Source: Musa acuminata AAA Group (lineage: Eukaryota; Streptophyta; Magnoliopsida; Zingiberales; Musaceae). Taken from it: a stretch of 64,000 nt of DNA. The position numbers and the translations under genes were made by a program. Below the pieces are notes generated by a model. The model worked only from the letters and a program-made list of their open reading frames with translations, ran no database searches and was not told the DNA's origin. How positions within the stretch are numbered: position 1 is the stretch's first letter; every line of letters starts with the position of its first letter. The stretch covers positions 40,351,501-40,415,500 of the forward strand of contig NC_088355.1 in NCBI RefSeq assembly GCF_036884655.1. The letters are read 5' to 3'. Shown here in pieces: positions 48,283 through 61,000 of this stretch.

Positions 48283-50341
48283 AAAAATAAAAACAAGAAA
48301 CTACTAAGCTACTAAGTTTTTAGCTTGCCAAGCTCAGTGAAATTAAATTTTCTTTCACCTTATCAAAAGGGCAGCAAATTCTTACTGGGCAGCAAAGTGG
48401 ACAAGGCTCTACCAATGAGGTCAATGTAACCGTTTCAAATACTGAACTTGAGAGCACGTGGTGCTCTATTCAGGTATTCACGATAAGTAGGAAGTAGGAA
48501 AGGGTTGAGATTTCACAGTCAGTATTCAAAGGGCTCGAGCAGCTTATTTGCATTGAAAATTAATACTCAGCAGCTTGAAGAAGAATGAAGAAGCTAAAAG
48601 CTCAATATTTCTAATGGTAATTATAAGCCAGTAGGACTTCAAGAAACAGTAACTTCCAACATCAAAGTTGTAGACGTACTCCTGTATAGAACCCTTGAAC
48701 TTATCCACAGTAAACCAATAATTAGATGTAATTACGGAATTAAATGCCAAGGACTGCACATATTCAGGTTGAACTATTACACATGTAGAAATATAACAAT
48801 CTTAATATAGATGCAGACATGGGACATTGAGATTAGTCTGGCAAGTACAACTTAGCAAACTAACATTATCTATGTTCAAGACAAACTATTTCATTATATG
48901 CAAGATTTCAGTTTCTAGTGAGTGAAAACCACCATTAATAAGGTTTAGCTTCGTTCTTGACATCTTAAGTTGAACTAGTGGTATATATTTTGGTACAAGT
49001 TAATTAATTATGATTTCATATTGGTGTCTTCATTAGTGCTAGCTCCTAAACTATAGAACTAATAGACATTCCTAAGAATGTTATCTTAGATTTTAAATAG
49101 TTGTATTGATTCACATGTAGAGATCTAATTACCATATTTGACATAATTTCGAGCTTGTTACCATGTAAATCTTCCCTAGAAGAACAATTCTTTCTAGTTA
49201 CAGGTTGCACAGGCATGGTTACTTATTATACCAAGTAATCCATAACTCACATCCAACGTCAGCTGCTGGGAATAGCTCTTATCATATTTTATGTTACTCA
49301 CAAAATTGTGATCTCAGGAAACTAAACTGACTTTGATCCAACCCAAGTCATTATCTTGTTCAAGAAAGTAAACAAACCATCATCATCAACCCAAACAAGC
49401 AAAGTAGAGCTTTGAATAAGCCAAGTTGACATGGTAGAAAATACACAATACGAAAGGTTAGGAGGTCGGCCATTGACAAACCTCAAGCCACAAGCCAAGT
49501 TACATCCTATGAGTTACATTTAGCAAACAAACCCAAACCACAAGAGTTGCATCCGAACAAATCTATCTTATCAAAAGTAAAAATAAAGAAAAATGAACTT
49601 ATAAGGTCTCAAACCTGTGATCTTCTCATTCTTAGTGTGATGGTGTAACCAAATGAATTTGACACAAGCAAGATCGATCTAAAAGCATCCAAAGTTGCAC
49701 TAACTTGAAAGCTTGATAAAATTAATCTATTTTGTCAAAAAAATCTACAATATTGAGAAGAAAAAAAAACTTCTATCTGCTTGTATTTATCAAGTGATTA
49801 AACAATAGACAGGAACAGCCTCGAGAAAATAAGGACTGGATACCATATAGTTAGTTCTATTGTAATCTCAGCACATCCGGAAGAGCCACATGAACATCTC
49901 ACTTAAGTCTGGAAAATGGATATTTAGCGTGTCACCCAAACGTCACAGCACCCACATCAAATGTTCTTCACAACTATATACCTAAACTACAAAAGGATGT
50001 GGCATCAAATTTCATAATCTTAACCTGATTAAAACAATTTCAAAAAAAAAAGTCCTCACATAAATCTCTCCCTGTTTTCCACCATCCATCTAGTGTAATT
50101 CCTCTCACATCTTACATACCCTAAAACTGAAGATTCTCCGAAACAAATTCGACGACAATAGATTAACAGTGATGAGTCGTCCAACTTCCAAAGATTCGGA
50201 TGCTTCGCTTCACAAGAAGTGGAAAGAGGGTTCTCAAGCGAGACAGAGCAAACATATTTTAACAACCAATAACTAGCATCCTTCCACCAATTCAAGAAAT
50301 CCAGTGCATGCGATTCTGGGAATTAGAAGTTCCTCGTACCT
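48283..50341. other. Region without a supported gene
   Basis: AT-rich sequence. Some minus-strand pieces look exon-like (for example a 32-codon open frame ending at a donor near 49615), but no chain of exons with a recognisable protein could be built. Confidence 0.35.
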
Positions 50342-50580
50342 GTTATTGAACCGGAGCAGTTCGATGAACGAGGGTTGGGATCTCAGGATTCTCCGGACTC
50401 CGAAATGCCAAGGAGAGGGAAACCCAGAGCTCTAGATCGAAAGAGGGGAACGAGGGAGGCGGGCTTCTTAAATCGAAGGAGAGCCGGTCCGGAACCCGCG
50501 CCAGCTCGACCATGCGATGGTTGCATGATTGGCCTAATCCTATCGACGTGCAACGACGGCAGGGCCGGCCGCACTCATGC
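50342..50580 (-). promoter_or_regulatory. Possible first exon (leader) of an unidentified minus-strand transcript
   Basis: A GC-rich patch read on the minus strand ends in TTCAATAACAG followed by a good donor GTACGAGG at about 50342. Its upstream side carries GGCCGGCCCT. This resembles a 5' UTR exon and promoter, with a transcript running towards 45500. No coding partner was identified. Confidence 0.3.
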
Positions 50581-50679
50581 TTTTAAGCATAATCGAAACA
50601 GCTGTTTGGATAAGAATAAAGAAGGATTTATTTATTAATTTTTACATAAATATCAGTTGGAAGTTTTCTTTATATTGGG

Positions 50680-51205
50680 TCTGTCGTACCGAGCCGTACC
50701 GCCCATATCGGGCGGTACGTATCGGTTCGATAGGTTGTCGGTACACGGATCGACTGTAACACTATAGCAACGTACTGTAGCAGTGTGCTATAACACTGTA
50801 GCAATGCTACAGTACTCGGTTCACCTGGGTGTACCGCTCGGTACACCGTACCGTACCAATACCGAGCCCAGGTCAAAATACCGGTACGGTACGATATTGC
50901 GAATCTTGCTTTATAATGTGATTTCAATCTTAAGCTATAGTTTTCTTTATCCATTTTTTTAAGTATAAAAAAGGTAAAATGTCATAACATAAACATTTCA
51001 GGAGTGTAATTAAGATGTTAAAATGCTCGTAGCAGTACCGAGCCCAAGTCGAAATACCGGTACGGTACGGTATTGCGAACCTTACTTTATAATGTGATTT
51101 CAATCTTAAGCTATAGTTTTCTTTATCCATTTTTTTAAGTGTAAAAAAGGTAAAAGGTCATAACATAAACATTTCAGGAGTGTAATTAGGATGTTAAAAT
51201 GCTGC
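50680..51205. repeat. CGGTAC-family element with a 176-bp tandem duplication
   Basis: Dense CGGTAC/GTACCG palindromes occupy 50685-50900, with an embedded repeat of CACTGTAGCAATGCTACAGT type. From ACCGAGCCCAGGTCAAAATA at 50861 a unit of 176 bp is repeated at 51037 (ACCGAGCCCAAGTCGAAATA), each copy continuing through GTACGGTATTGCGAACCTTA and an AT-rich tail. The end word, inverted, is AAGGTTCGCAATACCGTACC, shared with the element at 60721. Confidence 0.7.
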
Positions 51206-52046
51206 ACACAGAATGCCAACAATCCAAATCATGATAGAGACAATTTATTACAGAAATACTAATGTATTGCAGTATGAAATATTACACTATAATTCTCCTT
51301 GATATCACCACTGATAACTTAATGCAAACTATATACAGAGCTCACCAAAATTTGTGACTGCACACGCCATATAGCTTAAGTTAACTAAAACAGTGAAGAA
51401 CACCAGGCGATCAATTTCGATGCTTTCCTCAGGTGAATGTTTCAGAACTAGAACACAATTTTCCAGGAACTGTCTTGATGACATGCTGCTGCTGCTGCTG
51501 GTGGTGGCAAAGAGAGCAGATTGTTGTTCTGATTGGTGTACCTGACACGAAAAGTTCTCCAGATTCTTGGTATTCCTGGCACATGAGAAAGTTTAGCCAT
51601 CTGAGATGTGACTGAAGGGAAGGAATGTCCCGTATGGTGTATCCTTTATCATTTTACTAGCAGCTTGGCATTCAGATAATTCAGACAACTCTCAACGCGA
51701 CACAAATAGGTGTAAACCTAATTACAGACAAATCGAGAAAATATTTTTTACATCCCATTGGCACCTGAACAATGAATCTAAATAAACCAGAACATAACAC
51801 AAGGGAGCCAATACAAGCAAAAAAAGCATAAGATTATAAGAGTCAGGATATATGACAAAGGATATACAAACTTTAGGTGCCAAAACTGATGGTTTGATGC
51901 CGTTAGACTTCGTTGGTCAAGCCAGGTTGCACGCCTGACATATAAGAAGTACAGAATGAAATTCAACTAAGCACCACAGAGTTCTTCAGGCCAAACCCTT
52001 CCTGAAGCAGATTTTCTTTTGGTTTCTGTTAATTGTTCTGTCAAAA
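50990..52046. other. 3' flank of the DmX gene
   Basis: Beyond the repeat ending at about 51205 this region is ordinary AT-rich DNA and probably includes the DmX 3' UTR on the minus strand. A short CTG run near 51483-51500 is present. No gene is supported. Confidence 0.4.
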
Positions 52047-55000
52047 TTATTTGAGTTGGACAAACTTTACAGAACCATCTCCACCACATGTAAGAAAACC
52101 ATTGGAAAGGACTTGGATATCAGTCACAGCAGCCTACATAAAAGAGTGAGAGATAGTATCTAGTAATGTTAATGATAAGAAAGTACAAAATTATGTTCTA
52201 GGTTCTGTCTAAGAGATTACTCTGACAACTCCACCAAAGCCCCGTGAGTTTGGTTGAAGAAAAGTGTGGCGATCATGCAGCTTTTGCCAATGATAAACCA
52301 ATTGGGATCTTTTGGCATCCCATAGTTTCACGTCTCCATCTTTGCTACCAGTTAAGAACAAGCTGCTGTTTGGGATAGTCGTTATCCTGGTTACACTTCC
52401 TTTACCAACACCAAATAGGAAATCAGAATAAAGAACCAATTTATTCTTATAGAGAATATATGGAGAAGGTGCATGATGTACCTAGATGAGCCTTTGGTAT
52501 ATACCATATCATCCCATTTGAATTCTCACCATGCTTGAAAGTTCCCAAGTTTGTATCATGCATTGTCTTGAGATCTTGCTCACTGGCATGCCTATTCCGT
52601 CTAGACTTTCCAGTTGCAATGTATCGTAAGTCATGAAGCCCAACATCACCACTTTTCCCTCCTGTAACTATTATGGGTGAAATAGAACCAGTCCCAATAT
52701 CATTGTCGAACACTGATATAGAACGGGCACCACCTTCAAATGAAAGAAGATTCGCAATCAAAAGATGCATTATTTGGGTATACAACTAATACTTGATATT
52801 CTTGTCTAAGTAAAATCAATATGTGAATAACTTATAAATTTTTATTTTGTTCAACTTTTGCCTGCTCAGCAGTTCATTATTTCCTCAATGAAAATCTACA
52901 AGCATTTACTTAGGCAACATTTATAATATAAGCAAAAGAGACTAAGCTCTGATCCTTCCATCAGGACTGTGTAATAAGGAAAAGCTCCATACGAAACACA
53001 TAAATAATCCAATGAACCATTGGAATACAACTCCTAAATCTATAGATTGATGCTCTGCACATCACCTCCGAGTGAGAACATACAAAACAGTTCTTAACCA
53101 ACCATGTATGTTTTAAGCATGGAGTAAAAAAAAAAAAAACATGACATATAGCAAGGTGAATAGCGAGCCAGTGGAATCCAACTTGATCTATGGATAACCA
53201 CTCCATGTGTGCCACCCTTTTAGCTCACTTGACAATCCATATTCAGCCTCCTTATTGTTTTAAGAACTGACTCAAGTATTACGAACCTTGAGATATTTAC
53301 TTGACTAGACAACGTTGAAGGGAAAGCTTTTGAGGATTGAAGTTTACCCTCCCTCCTTCCCTCCTTTCTCATATTAACTCAATGAGTGTCAACATGGACT
53401 CGTTCTTTGATGTCTGAACCTTACCAAACAGGGTCATCAGGATACATCAAGTGAAAACTGAAAACTTGCTACAAACAAATAAGGATGAAAAATAGCTAGC
53501 AACCAAATTAATGTACAAAGTAAATCATTCTGCATGGACTACGACTGCAGTACAGAAGTAAATCATTCTGTATGGAACACAACTGCACCAAGGACATAAT
53601 ATAAAAAATGACTTTGGCTAAAGAAGTATGCAAGTATTAAACTAAGCAAAGGTTGAAGGCCATCTTTTCTTACCTCAGTATTTTGAAGGTGAAGGAATGA
53701 ATTGTCTAAAATTTTATAACTGGTTGTCTTCTGTAAATCTGATAATAGTACCATGAATACTTACAGGAAGCACAACAGTACTATCGACTTGCTGTCTCTG
53801 ATAGGAGATCAGGAAGTGCTTCAAGAGTGTACCAAATTGTAGTGCTAGCTGCATTACAATTTAGTTCGACATTACCAGCTCAATAAGCCAACTTTTTGAC
53901 CAAATTACCCATTCAGTACAGTACAGGTGGTATTCACCAGTTTGACAAGTTAGTGGCACATGGAACAATTTGGGCTGTACACCCATCTGGTACATGGTGG
54001 TACAAGCTCAGTACCAAGCACTTGTTTTGTTTTTTGTTTATCAACTTTTTTTTGTACCTTTTGAAACTTAGTACGTACTGGCATACCGATGCCCAGTACA
54101 CTGGTGGTATGAACTGGTATCACACCGGTCCAAGCCTTGATAATATGAACTAGCAAGTTGATTATAATTCTGCCAAAGGCCCTTTAACTACTCATGGAGG
54201 ACCATGACAAGAGCTAAAGCTAAAATGATGAAAGAAACTAACTTATTTATTGGAAGACATTTGGAAGGAGCAAGTTGATCAAGACTCGATCAAGGTTCTA
54301 TGGATGCAAGAAGAGCCTAAAATGACCAACATGATTCAAATAAGTCCAAATCATGAAAAGAAAGTCCAACTTTGAGAGAATGATGAATTTTTAGCCTATT
54401 TTAAGAATGATATGAACCAACAAGTTGATCATAATTCTGTCAAAGACCCTTTAACTATTCACGAAGGACCAAGCTAAAGCTAAAAGGATGAAAGAAACCT
54501 TAATTTTCTTATTGGAAGGCATTTGGAAGGAGCAAGCTGATCAAGACTCGGTCAAGGTTATATGGATGCAAGAAGAGCCTAAAATGATCAACATGATTCA
54601 AATAAGTCTAAATCATGAAGAAAAAATCCAGCTTTGAGAGAATGATGAATTTTTGGCCCATTTTAAAGAATAAAGGTCATTCAGTCATGTTGGACCATCT
54701 TAGGAATTGTAGGCTTATTCATGAATGATCATTTAAATAAATTCAAGACAGATTAATGAGTGATCTACATTCATGAATTAGGAATATGAATGTCATTTAA
54801 TACATTTAATGGATTCATTTCCTTTATACTTAGCCTTTGTATTATATAAATAAGGTTGACTTCCTATGTAAGAAGGTAATTTAGAATTATAATCATCTTT
54901 CAACATTGGTGAGTATTTTGTTTTTAAGTTCTTGCATGAACCTTGGAACTTATCAAGCTTTCTGCTTGTGATGTTCAAAACCCAAAAATCTTTGTTTTTC

Positions 55001-58000
55001 CTTTCAACTTATTAAACTTCTTAGTTTGTAGTGTTTTAAGGGAATCAAAGTATTGTTCTAATTATTTTATCAATTTTTCATTGATAAAGTGATTAGAATA
55101 GTTTCCCTTACTTTAATCTTGAACGATTCATCTTATTTCAATTCGTTGAAGGGTGTCAATTTGCATTCCATATGTATCATAACTCTTTAACTATCGGGGT
55201 GTATGGTTGTTAAGTTGATGATTTTCATCACCTAACCTACTAGTAAATGAAATTATTGATACCAAAGGATGAACAAATATGAAAAGGATATATTGTTACC
55301 AAAGGATACTTCTCAACAAAACAAAAGATTCATGAAAGCTCAGAAGTCCAGTTATTTATTTGGAACTTCATGTAGTAAGATGCATAAAAGGATGTCTAAA
55401 AATGAAACGCTGTCAGCAAAAGTTGATGTTGAACATGTACATTTTTCATGATTTTCCTGTTACACTGCAAATAACTGAAAGAAACGTGGGAAAAATTAAG
55501 AAAACGCCTTGAAGTAATCCAAGAAACTGCAGATGGAAAAGAAAATGTAACTTTATCATGGTATACGATAATGCAAACTACCATAAAATATTAAAGCAAA
55601 CTTGTTAGGAAAATAGTTCAAGAAATGTCGATAAGTATGCATATTTAAAAATTGGTCAAAATAAAGACAATTTTGACATTCTGCAATAATAGAATGCAAG
55701 AACAGTTTGCAGGGAGAACAGTTACAATCAATTAAGTTGCACATGAGGTTCAATTAGGGTATGTTTCTCATGATAACTAGTGACTAAGCTGATACAAAAG
55801 ATTGAAAGAATAATAAACTGGAGATAGGGAATGAAAATCACTCCTACATGATAACACATCACTTTGCTTTTTCATGCAGATTTTCCAACAATAAGGGAAA
55901 TATGAAGAAATGTTTTGGATGATTAATTAACCAAGAGTTAAATATTCTAGCTGCAAATTACTGGCAATCAAGTTCAAAGTGTCACATGAGGATATGTGCA
56001 AAATCAAAATTGAAATGGGATTATAATTCCAGTGATTTAAAAAGCGCTAGGTGCCAAAAGGCGCTAAGGTCCAAAAACGCCCGAGGCGCTAGGCGCTTGC
56101 CTGAACAAAACGAGGCGCTAAAATATAAAAATATATAATATAATTAATAAATATAATTATTTAAAATTTTAAATAAAAATATGCTATTAAATTAGAAAAT
56201 CTAAGATACAAAATCATAATGTCACATTAACAAAAAGTTTCAACATTCAAATACTATTATTAGTATAATGTTAACTGTATACAGTATACTGTTAACAGTA
56301 TACAGAAGGAGAAGAAGGAAGAGGAGTGTAAGGGGGTGCTGACTGAGAAAAGAGGAAGCGGCAGTGGCAACGACAGCGGGAGCGGGAGTGTAAGGAGGCA
56401 GCGATAGCGGGAGCGGGAGTGTAAGGAGGCAGCGACAGCGGGAGTGTAAGGAGGCAGCGGCAGCGGGAGTGGGAGCGGGGACAGCGGGAGTGGCGAGCGG
56501 CAGCGGGAGCGGCAACGAGCAAGGTTAGGGTTGGGCAACGACAGCTGATATCGGTTTTAGTTGGTTCGATTGAACCAACTAAAACACCGGAGACCGAACC
56601 AGACCTAAAATCCTGGTTCGGTCGCCTGGTTTAACCCAAGCGCTCGCCCGAAGCGCCCAGCGCCTGGGCTCGGGCGAGCGCCCAGGCGGCACCTCTTTGA
56701 AGCGCACTGCCTGGAAGTGAAGCGAGGCGCTCGGGCCTCGCCTCGCCTCGCCCGAGCGCCTTTTTAAATCACTATATAATTCCACTGTGGCTATCAGCGA
56801 ATAGGTTTCTGCAGCTTCAACAGTTCAGCACAGTCTCAAATACATCTGAATTGTTTTGATTATGAAGGTATGTCTTACATGTGAAAAGTTTATCTGGTCA
56901 GTAAAATAAGCTATAGCTCTTGTGCAGTTAAAGTTTGAAAGTTTATATAGCAGTAGGTATAGAAGTAAACAGCAGAGAAAATAAGATCCCTACATCCAGT
57001 ATTTGACAAAGGTCTTTCTATCAATATATAGGAATGAGTGCCTGATATAGGCCAGAGAGAGATCCCATCTAGGTAGGCAAAAGAGCCAGTTTGTCACACA
57101 ACTGGCCGACTAGATGAGCAACTTGCTTTTAGTGTTCGTATCTCTTTGGTTATTTTGTGTCAAGGCTTTTGTGACCAGATATCTGATCTGCCTAATCTTT
57201 ACCCATCAGTAGTACCAAGTCCACAACTGTTAACTACATAGTTAATAAGACTGAAAGAGTAGTACAAAGTGCAAACACCATATATGCCGATCATGAAGAT
57301 CTGAAATGATACTTACAAATGCTACAAACCAGGATGATTTACATGACAGGATTATACATAACATATAAATTAGGAAGAAAACCTATAAAATAGTACCATG
57401 ACATAATAGGCATGTAGCAACCAAGAGGAAAGTTGCTCCTATATGAAGTTATGAGTTGTCACAACTATAGATCGAAATTTAGAACCTCACATGCTGCTCT
57501 TCTTGTACCCGAATAAGAAATTTAGAATAAGTTTTCAAATTTGTATGCATTTGACTGTCTCCTATTAATTAGGTTTAGATAGAAGGTGAGAGGCCCATAT
57601 TAATAACCTTGCATGATACTCTTCTTGTACCCTGATAACAATAAGCTTTCACATCTAGGTTTAGATAAAGTTAATGTTTTTGAAATACCAACTTGGGCTA
57701 TACCTTCATGACAAAATAGAGAAGCTTGGCATGTGGCAGGCGGGGCCATAGTATCCCATAAAACAACATTGACACCATTTGTGCTACACCCAGCAGCAGC
57801 AAGAATTGACCCACTAGTGGCCACGTATGCAACATCCCTGGGAACAGTTTCAACCCATCAATTAAAATCAGAAAGAATGATGCAATGTTCATATTGATTT
57901 TCATAGTACTGGAAAAAATTTGCCTAGAACAGGAGGTACATACGATGCATGATTGCTAAAGCAGAGGGAAGAATCTGTGGGGTGTACATTGCTCTTCCCT

Positions 58001-61000
58001 CCCACCTCAAGTTGCCATGTGCATACTGTGCCATCTAATGCAGCAGTAGCAAATCTGTGCCCATAGTGATCAAATTGTAACGCAGATATTGATGCAAGTG
58101 CATAAGGAGGTGGCACATTAGCTGCAGGAAGCACACCATAGGTTGCTGTAGCTCTGTCTTTCCCAAACTGCAAAATGCAATATTAACAAAGCAAGTAAGT
58201 TTATGATTTTCCTATTTGCCCCTCTCAATTCAAGTTTAGCATATGTATACTTGCAAAGCTCAAATCTTCCCAATGACATAATATCTGCCAATTGACCGTT
58301 AGCATAATGCCATTCACAAAGTGACATTAATATTCCCTTAACAAAAGTGACATATATAAAATATTTAAATATTTAGATGGTCATGTATGAAAAATATACA
58401 TTTTTGATGTGATATAAGTGAAATATTAAAATTTGGAGGAGCAAATATGTATTTCCAAACTTTGAAGGGATAGACATGAAAAACCCCATAGAAATAAAAG
58501 GTTCGTATAGTATTATTTATGCTATCATACAAAATGCATGTAAATATTATAAATAATTAGACAAGATAAATATCAAAACATGAGAAAGTAAATATTATCA
58601 ATAATTAGACAAGATAAATTTCAAAACATGAGAACAGAATAATTCAAGCATTAAAAATAGGTCCACATGTATGTGTTTTACCTGACATTATGGAACCAAA
58701 CCAAGTCACTAGGGAATAATTGAATTCCCCAGGTCAAAACATAATCTCTTTTGAAACTATTACAATTCAGAAAGTAAATTTTGGCTCACCTATGTAGCTA
58801 GCATTCTATATTTTTGCAAGTAAAGAATCTACTAGACTTCAAACAAACCTATACTGTCATAAAATATTTACAAATAAGCCTCAGATATTGATAGTCGACC
58901 AATTATTTAAGCAACACTGTATCCTACTCTTATTTTACATATAATACTTCTACCTATTCAAATTGACAAATAAACTGGGAAGAAGAATTATTAAAATTAA
59001 TACCATAAAAAAATCATCAAAACTATCAAAACCATCTTGTCCATCTTTTTATGAATTTACCCTTTGTTGACCAAGTTCTTCGAACAAGTCTTCCACTTGA
59101 TTCTAAAGACAGTGACCATCATTTTAATCAATTTACAGAACTTGTGCTTAGAAGAACTTATACTGCACCCATAAACAAATTATTCCAAGCCTTATCCACG
59201 CTTTATACCGTCAACCTCAACAATCTAATATCCACTAGATTTTGCCAGGGTTTTTAATTTTGTACATGTACCGGTTCGCCAATAGACCGGCACGCGGACC
59301 GCTTGCTACCAGGCGGTATAAGGTTTTTGGCCTTATATCAGGTGAGACGGGATTGTACCAGGTAGTAACGATCAAAATTTCGATTGTTACCAACCTGTAC
59401 CGGGCGTTATATAGCAGTTGTCGTCCAACCAAGCTTACACGCCCCTCCCCTTCGGCACAACATTCTCCCAATGGCCGTTGTAGCGATTGCCATTAGCCCA
59501 GGTGAGCGCCCCACGGTCGGATATTACGTCGTTCGACCACTCACTAATGTACTGGTTTCCACTCTGCCACACGTATCGGTCGCAACCCTCCTGTAGGTTG
59601 CACCACTAGCCGCCCTCATGATAGTTGTCATTGGTGTACCACTTGTATCTAAACCTGTGCTCTGTGTCGGCAAGGCAAGCGTTGCCCTCCAACTCAGTGA
59701 AGGTCCCGAAGCCTTCTATCCGATTGGAACGGAGCTCTCCTATGAAGGTCGCGTTGGAGGGCCACGAGAACTTTCCCTTTCCGAAAGCCTTCCCTCTCCG
59801 CCACTCCCCCTCGTGCATGCACCAGTCAACCCCAAGGCACTTCACCTGTCGGTGGGGGGAGTTTTTCTCCTCTGCGTCCACGATCAAATACAAAAACCCT
59901 AAGTTGCTTCGTGTTCTCCACTCAATATGCCCTGGCAAACCGCTCGGTACATCAGTACATACCGTACCGAGCAAGGCTCAGTACACCAATACGATACTAG
60001 ATTAAAAACCTTGGATTTTGTGACCTTGTCAAAGATAGTAAGACATATAATACTCCATAAGTGCCCTTCGACTCCATCAAACCCATCCAGAATACACATT
60101 TTGAATTTTACTATTCTACCTATATTTTTTCCCTTTATGAGGAGAGGATGAAACTGAATCTATCATAGAGTCACATGATTATTAAATCAAAAGCCAAGAA
60201 GAAATAGAGAGGAGAGGCAGAATACAGAGGCTATGAACAATTAAACAAATTTTGTATTTCGTATAAGTTGCAAATTGGAAAGATGATTGAAACCCCAAAG
60301 CAAGAGCACAAAAATAGAAACAATGCAAAGATTCTGAAAAAAAAATGAAGAAACTTATGATGCACGTAGATGAATATAGATGAAAACATATATATAAATA
60401 GCAATGCTAAATATCATGCATACGAAAATACAAGGAAAAAAAATCTAATGGATCAATGAGTAACCATAACAAATAGCAATGAGTACGTCAACATATTTCT
60501 GTAGAATTTCATATTTCTCTCTAACCAAAATGATTACATAGGCTACATATAAACATATGTACAGAAATTACTTACAAGATAAAGCATCCTATGAGTCACA
60601 ATTAGCCACATATAATAGGGAATTTAATGTATTTTTCATAAGAATCCAACTCTGATGGATCAATATTAATCCAAACCAAGGCAGAGACAACTTGTGGAAC
60701 TTAAATTAAATACTTTCCAGCAAGGTCTGCAATACCGAATGATACAACCCGTACCAGGCGGTTCGTACTGGTCCATCAGCAGACCAACACACGGACCGCC
60801 CGCTACCAAGTGGTATTGTCAACGGTGATCGAGGGAGAAGAAAGAAGAGGGAGAAGGGGAAGAAAGAAATAGCAAAAGAAAGGGAGAACCTGGAGATCGC
60901 CGCTCTCCTCTTCGTCTATTGGCGACTTCTCATCCGTGCACGGGAGAAGAGGCATCGGCATCGCAGGGCGGAGAGAGGTGAAGATTTTTTTTTTCTTCTC

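Noticed and set aside
56240..56538. Pro/Leu/Ala-rich minus-strand open frames
   Set aside because: Three overlapping frames are all open because of the minisatellite inside a TIR element; none resembles a protein.
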